In this document: piece by piece, positions 1-5,402 of the stretch | Layout: the number at the start of each line of letters is the position of its first letter | How positions within the stretch are numbered: position 1 is the first letter of the stretch | From: Lachnospiraceae bacterium UBA3643 | GTDB lineage: Bacteria > Bacillota > Clostridia > Lachnospirales > Lachnospiraceae | Assembly (NCBI GenBank): GCA_002373855.1 | Contig: DFKO01000009.1 | Coordinates: forward strand, 1-6,916 | Length of the DNA: 6,916 nt | Direction: 5' to 3' | Notes under the pieces: model-generated | Seen by the model: the letters and a program-made list of their open reading frames with translations, nothing else | What the model was told of the DNA's origin: nothing | Databases searched by the model: none | Position numbers and translations under genes: made by a program

Positions 1-1282
1 CGCAGGGAACTGCCCATGCAAGGGCTATGGTCAGTACCTTCTGGCCCCAGTTGTCGATAACTCTTGTTCCGGCTGCGCCACCCATCGTACAACCAAAACT
101 GATTAGAAAAGGCATAACAGATTTACCCTGGAGTCCGAATTTTGCCATCGTATTATCAAATACATAAGATATCCTGGCCATAATTCCAACCTCTTCGAGA
201 AGTCCGAATACAAGCAGTACTCCAAATACAAATCCCAGCATCTGGAAAATATACTGGAAAGACTGAATAATAACGTTGCATGCAATTGTAATTAATATTT
301 CCGATACACCTAAAGATGCAAGTAACGATGCAACAGGTGTTTTCAATGCACCAAATGCCATTCCGACTCCCATGAGAGGAAGAGCCGGTATAAACGAGCC
401 GATCAGTCCGAGAAGGATTGTGAGTACGACTGCCGGTTTCCCCCACACAGGACTAAGGAAAATCTTATCTAACTTTCCTATTTTTACCTGATTCTTTTTC
501 TCTGAAAGAGCACCGTTTAACAGTTCATCAATCCACGCAAACTTGCTGTTTCCTGTCTCAAGGGCTCCGCCTGACATATTCTGGATTACTTCCAGCTGTT
601 CCTCTTCTTTATCAGAAAGAACTTCCTTTAATTTCTCTACTACCAGTTTGTCATTCTCAATGGCTTTTACTCCAAGCCACATTGATGAATAATTATTTAC
701 TTTCCCTTCGGGAATGAGGTCCCTGATCTCTTTGTATCCGTTAATCTTCTCAAGTTCCTTTTCAAGACCTGATACATTGATCAGGCTCTTGTTTTTTATT
801 GCTCTGTTCATAGCGTTGTAAAATTCATCATATTTTTTATTATCTGTGGCAGAGAGAGAAATTACAGGGATTCCGAGCTTTTCCTCAAGAACCTTTGTAT
901 TAATCTTTTTGCCCTGATCTGCAGCAACGTCTGCCATATTTAAAACGAGAAAACTGGGCACATTGATGCCGGCGTAATCAGCCATCATAAAGAGACTTCT
1001 CTCAAGCTGGGAGCTGTCGGCAAGTATGCATACCACATCAGCTTTTCCTGATGCAATATACTCTCTGGTGATCACCTCTTCATCAGAGTTTGCAGTCAGG
1101 CTGTACGAGCCGGGAAGATCTGCAACAGCGTATTCTTTTCCATCGAGCATAAAGCTGCCCTCTTTTTTCTCAACTGTCTTACCGGGCCAGTTTCCTACAT
1201 GCTGTCTGAGTCCGGTCAATGCATTAAATATTGTTGATTTACCCGAATTAGGCTGTCCGAGTAATGCAATTGTTGCTGTCAT
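1..1282 (-). CDS. feoB: Ferrous iron transporter FeoB, divergent paralogue (C-terminus cut off by window edge)
   Basis: GTP-dependent Fe2+ uptake protein of the cytoplasmic membrane. The frame is open for 427 codons from ATG at 1282 to the left edge with no stop, so the C-terminal part is missing. The GTPase domain is complete: G1 GQPNSGKST (residues 9-17), switch I around VGNWPGKT (29-36, G2 Thr36), G3 DLPG (55-58), G4 NMAD (115-118) and G5 around SLSAT (142-146). A helical, probably GDI-like segment follows to about residue 270, and hydrophobic segments begin near 290. The membrane part contains LEEVGIMAR, GLQGKS and FGCTMGGAAGTR (Cys398). In canonical FeoB the last of these reads G-x-GC-x-(V/I)PA-x-x-A-x-RT, so this copy is a divergent subtype. 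The start is set by the ATGA overlap with feoA and by GGAGG at 1290-1294, seven bases upstream. Assignment to FeoB is secure. Fe2+ rather than Mn2+ as substrate is inferred. Confidence 0.95.
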   Translation of the reverse strand, partial: MTATIALLGQPNSGKSTIFNALTGLRQHVGNWPGKTVEKKEGSFMLDGKEYAVADLPGSYSLTANSDEEVITREYIASGKADVVCILADSSQLERSLFMMADYAGINVPSFLVLNMADVAADQGKKINTKVLEEKLGIPVISLSATDNKKYDEFYNAMNRAIKNKSLINVSGLEKELEKINGYKEIRDLIPEGKVNNYSSMWLGVKAIENDKLVVEKLKEVLSDKEEEQLEVIQNMSGGALETGNSKFAWIDELLNGALSEKKNQVKIGKLDKIFLSPVWGKPAVVLTILLGLIGSFIPALPLMGVGMAFGALKTPVASLLASLGVSEILITIACNVIIQSFQYIFQMLGFVFGVLLVFGLLEEVGIMARISYVFDNTMAKFGLQGKSVMPFLISFGCTMGGAAGTRVIDNWGQKVLTIALAWAVPC

Positions 1283-1506
1283 GCTCCTACCTCCGTCACT
1301 TCTATTCCCTTGCATTCATTTCTGTTTAAAGCAATCATTGTATCTCTCGCAAATACAAGCACAGGCCTGTTTTTATCATTGCGAATGACTTTAAGTACAC
1401 ATCCGGGTGTAATACCTATAGACGTTACTCTGCTTAAAAATCTGGTATCACCGTTTATGGATGAAACCTTTGCCTCCCTGTCTGCTTTAACTTCTCCTAA
1501 ATCCAT
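1279..1506 (-). CDS. feoA: FeoA, small SH3-like partner of FeoB
   Basis: Cytoplasmic accessory protein of the Feo ferrous iron system. FeoA proteins are thought to bind FeoB and modulate its activity. The 75 residues match the usual family length and pattern: an N-terminal Leu-Gly-Glu segment, INGD (residues 17-20), an R-x-x-x-x-GI-x-PG core (SRVTSIGITPG, 25-35), a central basic hairpin, a TMIAL strand (56-60) and the terminal strand IEVTEV. The ATG at 1506 is preceded by a strong AAGGAGG (1513-1519) six bases away. The stop codon TGA shares an ATGA tetranucleotide with the feoB start, a classic coupled feoA-feoB pair. The gene starts only 26 bases after the ABC permease stop, so it is probably transcribed from the ABC operon. 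Its arginine-rich motif (canonical RRLxxMG) is degenerate here, reading SRVTSIG. Confidence 0.93.
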   Translation of the reverse strand: MDLGEVKADREAKVSSINGDTRFLSRVTSIGITPGCVLKVIRNDKNRPVLVFARDTMIALNRNECKGIEVTEVGA

Positions 1507-1512
1507 TTCATT

Positions 1513-1519
1513 CCTCCTT
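1513..1519 (-). promoter_or_regulatory. Ribosome binding site of feoA
   Basis: AAGGAGG on the minus strand, six bases before the feoA ATG. It fixes the start and is the strongest Shine-Dalgarno sequence in the window. It lies in the 26-base gap between the permease stop and feoA, where I see no terminator hairpin. Confidence 0.8.
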
Positions 1520-1532
1520 CATATATTTGTTT

Positions 1533-4229
1533 TTATTCCCTGTTTTTAAGTACTTCAGCAGGTATTACCTTATCCAGTTTCCTGGTTAAAAGCATATTGA
1601 TAATTTCATAGCATAAAAGTATTCCCGCAAATATGATCACGTAAAAATACCATTTAAACTGAAGCGGTACCGGGCACGCAACATTCGGCACAAATGACGG
1701 GAAAATTGCGTCCATACACAATTTTGAAACAGGGATACCAATAAGCGCTCCTATGATCACAATAAATCTGTTTCCATCGAGATAAAGTTTTTTAAGCTCT
1801 CTACGCCTGTAGCCGAATATCTTTACAAGAGATATACCAAATGATGCCCTGTCTATCATCACTGCCATCATGAGATACATGACAATACAGAAAATCACGG
1901 TAGATGCACTGATCATCATGGTGAACATCGGAGCCATCAGATCCACAAAAATATCCGAAGCTTTTTCGACATCAGATTTTTTAAGGACCGAATAAAGTCT
2001 GCCCTCTTCAATATTAAGTTCATGATCAGCAAGCACAACATTATGGTAATCATCCTCCTCGCCAAAGAGTTCACGCATGCTTTCTATATCCATGAACACT
2101 GATAAGCCTACGGAATAGGGCGTTGAACCCGCTATTGTAAATCCGTAATCCACACCTTCTGCATTATCGGAAAAGATGATTTTATCTCCGACTTTCACCC
2201 CGTATCTGGTCAGTATTCCTTCACTTGCGATTATCTTATTTTTACCCTTGACCGTCTCAACATCATAGTATGGATTGTCTTCGTCGATGCCTATCACAGT
2301 GATGTCCAGGCTGTATCCGTCTTTTTCTTTTTTCAGAGTGTTTATATAGCACGGTTCGCCTCCTTCAGGTACTTCATCTGTAGGATATTTGTATGTATAC
2401 ATATATTCATAATGGGTATCTTCACTGTTTAATCTGCCTATGCCTTCACAAAGTACGTAGCAGTCAAGTCCAAGCATAAGGATAAGAAGGCAGATAAACA
2501 TACCAAATACAACAGTAAACGCAACCCGCCTTTCCTTAAGCATCTGCCTGATACGAAACCTGTTTAAATACTTCATCCTGCCAAGATTTATATTTCCGGT
2601 ACGGCCGGTTTTCTGTTCATTTCTGATCAACGAAAGGGCTGTTCTCGAAAGTCTCTTGTTTATCACAAGTGTATTAACTATCACTGATACAAGAGGCGGC
2701 ATGACGATCGAGTAAATGATCAGATATGTCGGTATAACCTTATCCATGGCGGGTATTGAATAATACGCATAACTGTCTGCCATCTGCCACTCGCATCCGT
2801 ATTTACTGAATCCCAATGCCGCTCCGGCAAGACCTCCAAGGAATGAAACTGCTGTCGGCACTGCAATATAATGGCTGAGCAAATCCTTTTTCTTTACTCC
2901 AAGAGCGTAAAGGGCTCCTATAACGCTACTCTCCCTCTGTATCTGGTGAATTACAAATACCGAAAGAACATATGTAAAGAGGACTATCAGGATCACTCCC
3001 GCAACCATTCCTGCAAGCTTGTTGATGATCACATCTCCGGCCGCTCCGCCAATTCTGACATTTTCTTCCTTTAATACAAATGATGTGATATTATCAGGAC
3101 CTTCTGTAAAGAACTTATCTATCATCTCATTTGATTTGTCCTGAAGTTCCTTTACACCATCGTAGAGTTCATTAACTCCATCGGTCAGTTCATTTGCTCC
3201 GTCATACAATTCGCCTGTTCCGTCATATGCCTCATCAACCCCGTCTGTATACTCTTCTACAGCATCGCGTATCGCTACTGCGCCTCCATATACTTCCGGC
3301 ATCATCGCAGCATATGGTTTAACTGAGGCTGATGCATCATCTACCGCATCATACAGTTCATCTCCTGCGTCACTAAGCTCGCCCAGTCCGTCCTTAAGCT
3401 CTCCGCAACCATCGAGTAGTTCTTCGCTTCCGTCTTTTAGTTCTTTTACTCCATCGACAAGATCGTTTATTCCATCCTGAATGTCATCTTTTTTGCCGTA
3501 TGTATCAGCCAGCATCTCCTGATAATAAGGATCTTCCACCTCCTTATAGTCAAAAGGAAAATCGCGAATCATATCCTTAAGCTCATCGGAAGTCATACTG
3601 TCATTTAATATAAATGCGTATGTCAGATCCTCAGTAACCGTATTGCCTGATTCAAAGATTTTTTTATACCCTCCTTCTGTGAGGAATGCTATGCCAAATA
3701 ATTTACTGTCAATTGCCGTATCAGAGAATTTTCTGAAAGGAGCATCATAATCGGCTGTAGTTCCTATACCCGTTACGGTATAAACATCATTGGCAATTGC
3801 AATCTCATCACCAACCTGAATATCGTGTTCCTCACAATATCTTTTCTCAAGGGCAATCTCGGTATCTTTTTCAGGTTCTCTTCCAAAATCAAGAGCAAGC
3901 GTATCTATGCTCTTCCTCACTTCAAAAACTCTGAGTACCGATCCGTTATCCAGCTCAATATCGAAACTGAAGTGATCTTCAATTGTTACCCCTTTGTCTT
4001 CTATCTGCTCTATCTGTTTTGGCGTAAGTTTTGTAAATACCGTTATCTGACCATCCTCCACGTGAGTCATCTGCTGATTTTTCTCAGTTCCCTGAACGAT
4101 AGTCTCAGCGGCATCAACAAGAGCAATGATTATAAACATACAGAATACAATCATTGCAAACAAAGCCAGATATCTGAAAAAGTTTTCCCTGATTTCCCTC
4201 GGAATCCTCCTGCGTAATATCTTTCTCAT
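1533..4229 (-). CDS. FtsX/MacB-type ABC transporter permease with extracytoplasmic heptad-repeat domain
   Basis: Membrane subunit of a type VII (MacB/FtsX-like) ABC transporter, 898 residues. The predicted layout has two FtsX-like modules. The first has TM1 (about 17-41), a large extracytoplasmic region (45-402) and TM2-4 (about 404-428, 455-475, 500-524). The second has TM5 (about 569-592), a second outer domain (595-765) and TM6-8 (about 766-792, 822-842, 857-880). The cytoplasmic loops carry the usual basic coupling-helix style segments: GALYALGVKKKDLL (438-451) and LVKIFGYRRREL (801-812). Residues 249-370 form an Asp-Gly heptad repeat, listed separately. The start ATG overlaps the ATPase stop as TAATG, with GGAGG at 4237-4241 seven bases upstream. 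Such permeases export or extract peptides, lipids or drugs, or drive mechanical work at the envelope; the substrate cannot be read from the sequence. It is followed closely by feoA. Confidence is high for the class and none is given for substrate. Confidence 0.9.
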   Translation of the reverse strand: MRKILRRRIPREIRENFFRYLALFAMIVFCMFIIIALVDAAETIVQGTEKNQQMTHVEDGQITVFTKLTPKQIEQIEDKGVTIEDHFSFDIELDNGSVLRVFEVRKSIDTLALDFGREPEKDTEIALEKRYCEEHDIQVGDEIAIANDVYTVTGIGTTADYDAPFRKFSDTAIDSKLFGIAFLTEGGYKKIFESGNTVTEDLTYAFILNDSMTSDELKDMIRDFPFDYKEVEDPYYQEMLADTYGKKDDIQDGINDLVDGVKELKDGSEELLDGCGELKDGLGELSDAGDELYDAVDDASASVKPYAAMMPEVYGGAVAIRDAVEEYTDGVDEAYDGTGELYDGANELTDGVNELYDGVKELQDKSNEMIDKFFTEGPDNITSFVLKEENVRIGGAAGDVIINKLAGMVAGVILIVLFTYVLSVFVIHQIQRESSVIGALYALGVKKKDLLSHYIAVPTAVSFLGGLAGAALGFSKYGCEWQMADSYAYYSIPAMDKVIPTYLIIYSIVMPPLVSVIVNTLVINKRLSRTALSLIRNEQKTGRTGNINLGRMKYLNRFRIRQMLKERRVAFTVVFGMFICLLILMLGLDCYVLCEGIGRLNSEDTHYEYMYTYKYPTDEVPEGGEPCYINTLKKEKDGYSLDITVIGIDEDNPYYDVETVKGKNKIIASEGILTRYGVKVGDKIIFSDNAEGVDYGFTIAGSTPYSVGLSVFMDIESMRELFGEEDDYHNVVLADHELNIEEGRLYSVLKKSDVEKASDIFVDLMAPMFTMMISASTVIFCIVMYLMMAVMIDRASFGISLVKIFGYRRRELKKLYLDGNRFIVIIGALIGIPVSKLCMDAIFPSFVPNVACPVPLQFKWYFYVIIFAGILLCYEIINMLLTRKLDKVIPAEVLKNRE
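3126..3485 (-). repeat. 21-bp periodic repeat coding for in-phase D-G-x-x-E-L heptads
   Basis: Within the permease gene, Asp-Gly pairs recur exactly every seven residues: D252, 259, 266, 273 and 280, then Asp-Ala at 287 and 294 (287 as SDAG), then Asp-Ala at 322 and Asp-Gly at 329, 336, 343, 350 and 357, with Asp364 closing the series. The unit is close to DGxxELx. The non-repetitive middle (about 296-320) keeps the phase, since 294 to 329 is exactly five heptads. The DNA therefore shows 21-base periodicity with degenerate copies. Similar DG-heptad tracts are known in Pip/YhgE-type membrane proteins. The tract probably forms a long amphipathic helix or coiled coil outside the membrane, just before TM2. 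Confidence 0.85.
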
Positions 4230-4930
4230 TACAGGTCCTCCAGTTCGCGGGCAGGAACCCTGGTCTCATTCAGGTATTCTTTTTTTACAAGACCGTCCTT
4301 AAGGAAAATAACCTTATGCACCATGTTTTTAATGGAATTATTATGAGTTACGATCAGCATTGTCGTACCGTATTTTTTGTTGATTTCCTCAAGGAGAACC
4401 AGAATGTCTCTTGATGTATTTGAATCAAGGGCACCTGTAGGCTCATCACAGAGCAGGAGTTTTGGATTTTTTACAAGCGCTCTTGCTATCGCGCATCTCT
4501 GCTGTTGACCTCCGGAGAGCTGGGACGGCATCTTGTTCTGATGTTCTGTAAGTCCCAGCGTTTCCATGAGATCGTCTATATTTAGGGGAGCGTCAGTCAG
4601 ATATTCACAAACCTGTATGTTCTCTTTCACAGTCAGGTTTGGCACAAGATTATAAAACTGAAAGATAAACCCAAGGTTATCTCTTCTGTAATTGGCAAGG
4701 GCATCTCCTTTAAGCCCAAATACCTCCATCCCGTCTACTTTAATAGACCCGCTATCCATTACATCGAGTCCGCCGATACAGTTAAGCAGTGTGGATTTAC
4801 CCGATCCGGATGTGCCCTGTATAACACACATCTGGCCTTTTTCCACACCTGTATTGACTCCTTTTAAAACCTGGACGTAGCTTCCGTCCTGTCCGTAACT
4901 TTTCTTTACATCTTTTATCTCAAGGTACAC
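4229..4930 (-). CDS. ABC transporter ATP-binding protein (MacB/LolD-type)
   Basis: Cytoplasmic ATPase that powers the adjoining FtsX-type permease. The 233 residues match the single nucleotide-binding domain of the LolD/MacB/FtsE group. All motifs are present: Walker A GTSGSGKST (39-47), Q-loop Gln91 in FIFQFYNLVP, signature LSGGQQQR (138-145), Walker B LLLCDEP (158-164) with catalytic Glu163, D-loop ALDS (167-170) and H-loop His196. The FQFYNLVPNLTVKEN stretch is typical of this exporter group. The start is GTG at 4930, chosen because AAAGGAG lies eight bases upstream and the protein then begins with the usual LEIKDVKKSYG. The stop overlaps the permease start by one base (TAATG), indicating coupled translation and a 1:1 complex. 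It is the first gene after the hairpin at 4976-5004. No residue essential for ATP hydrolysis is missing. Confidence 0.95.
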   Translation of the reverse strand: MYLEIKDVKKSYGQDGSYVQVLKGVNTGVEKGQMCVIQGTSGSGKSTLLNCIGGLDVMDSGSIKVDGMEVFGLKGDALANYRRDNLGFIFQFYNLVPNLTVKENIQVCEYLTDAPLNIDDLMETLGLTEHQNKMPSQLSGGQQQRCAIARALVKNPKLLLCDEPTGALDSNTSRDILVLLEEINKKYGTTMLIVTHNNSIKNMVHKVIFLKDGLVKKEYLNETRVPARELEDL

Positions 4931-4938
4931 TTTCGTTT

Positions 4939-4945
4939 CTCCTTT
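4939..4945 (-). promoter_or_regulatory. Ribosome binding site deciding the GTG start of the ABC ATPase
   Basis: AAAGGAG on the minus strand, eight bases before GTG at 4930. No ATG is available in frame upstream, and starting further inside would lose the conserved first strand of the nucleotide-binding domain, so the GTG start is well supported. Confidence 0.75.
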
Positions 4946-4946
4946 A

Positions 4947-4966
4947 GTTAGTATTCGCTAACCATC
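4947..4966. promoter_or_regulatory. Palindromic site resembling a degenerate DtxR/IdeR iron box (candidate operator)
   Basis: An inverted repeat GTTAG-6-CTAAC (4947-4951 and 4958-4962) sits between the hairpin and the ribosome binding site of the ABC ATPase. Aligned by hand, 4948-4966 matches the classical 19-base DtxR/IdeR consensus TWAGGTTAGSCTAACCTWA at 13 of 19 positions, with intact TTAG and CTAACC blocks and a poor centre. DtxR-family repressors control feo genes in many Gram-positives, so the position fits metal control of the ABC-feoAB unit. The match is imperfect and could be chance, or it could be an operator for another family such as TetR or MarR. Confidence 0.3.
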
Positions 4967-4975
4967 TGACCATTT

Positions 4976-5004
4976 AAAATGCAGACCGTTTAAGCCTGCA
5001 TTTT
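4976..5004. terminator. Inverted repeat, probable bidirectional or weak terminator/attenuator after the HMA gene
   Basis: A perfect 9-base inverted repeat, AAAATGCAG (4976-4984) and CTGCATTTT (4996-5004), with an 11-base loop. On the minus-strand RNA the stem can extend inward by one C-G and two G-U pairs, leaving a loop of about five bases. It begins 12 bases past the stop of the HMA gene. The A and U runs form the base of the stem, so it could act in either direction. On the minus strand the U run is only four bases before AAA, so termination may be incomplete. It separates the right feoB-HMA unit from the ABC-feoAB unit. Confidence 0.65.
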
Positions 5005-5015
5005 AGTTGTATTAG

Positions 5016-5390
5016 TTATTTATCTTTTATCGAATTTACATCATATCCCAGTTTAGTGATTGTCAGGATCAATTCAGCGTCATCTATGTATCTGTCGCAT
5101 TTTACGATCGCCTCTCCCTTTTTTCCTTTCACTTTTGCGTTTACTCCCTTTATGGAGTTTAATGCATTAAAAACCCTCGTGTAACAATGTTCGCAGTGCA
5201 TTCCGCCTATTTTTATTATCTTGGTGACTACGACCTTTTTTAACTTTCCGGGTTTCATCCTCACATCTTTTCCTCCACCTCCACAGCACGATCCCTCACC
5301 CTTAAAATGAGAGACCGTACCTTTGAAGGAGAAGAAAAAAATGCTTAAAAGGATTAGGAATATAATTATGTTTGAAATAGTCTGGTTCAT
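5016..5390 (-). CDS. Membrane-anchored Cys-rich/HMA-domain protein associated with FeoB
   Basis: A 124-residue protein in two parts. Residues 7-21 form one hydrophobic segment (IIIFLILLSIFFF core) followed by a short basic stretch and GEGSCCGGGG (31-40, Cys35 and Cys36), which recalls the short FeoB-associated Cys-rich membrane proteins. Residues about 54-121 form an HMA (ferredoxin-like) domain with the metal site GMHCEHC (63-69, Cys66 and Cys69), then FNALNSIKGV and a GYDV end. Such CxxC sites bind soft or transition metals, classically Cu(I), in chaperones and P-type ATPases. It starts 12 bases after the feoB stop, so the two are almost certainly co-transcribed, and a role in metal hand-off to or sensing for FeoB is inferred. 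No clear Shine-Dalgarno precedes the ATG, suggesting translational coupling to feoB. The start is kept because the anchor and CC-GGGG segment would be lost from the next Met (45). Confidence 0.85.
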   Translation of the reverse strand: MNQTISNIIIFLILLSIFFFSFKGTVSHFKGEGSCCGGGGKDVRMKPGKLKKVVVTKIIKIGGMHCEHCYTRVFNALNSIKGVNAKVKGKKGEAIVKCDRYIDDAELILTITKLGYDVNSIKDK

Positions 5391-5402
5391 TAATTTTACT
5401 AA

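Noticed and set aside
156..446. Minus-strand open frame of 96 codons within the left feoB
   Set aside because: The in-frame FeoB translation over the same bases is continuous and conserved, so this is a shadow.
1..1282. Left feoB as a frameshifted or decayed copy
   Set aside because: I translated it from ATG 1282 to the window edge without a stop or frame change, and all five GTPase motifs are intact.
1026..1388. Plus-strand open frame of 120 codons across the feoA/feoB junction
   Set aside because: It is antisense to feoA and the feoB GTPase domain, both of which have intact family motifs; the translation has low-complexity Ser/Pro character typical of a shadow frame.
3126..3485. CRISPR array or non-coding tandem repeat suggested by regular spacing
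   Set aside because: The 21-base period has no conserved repeat/spacer structure and is fully explained by the DG heptads of the permease.
3825..4217. Plus-strand open frame of 130 codons opposite the permease N-terminus
   Set aside because: It lies fully antisense to a well-supported ABC permease, has no ribosome binding site I can see, and its translation shows no recognisable domain.
4950..4955. AATACT as a -10 box for an ABC promoter
   Set aside because: It matches TATAAT at only four of six positions, has no good -35 partner at the right distance, and would place the transcription start on the ribosome binding site.
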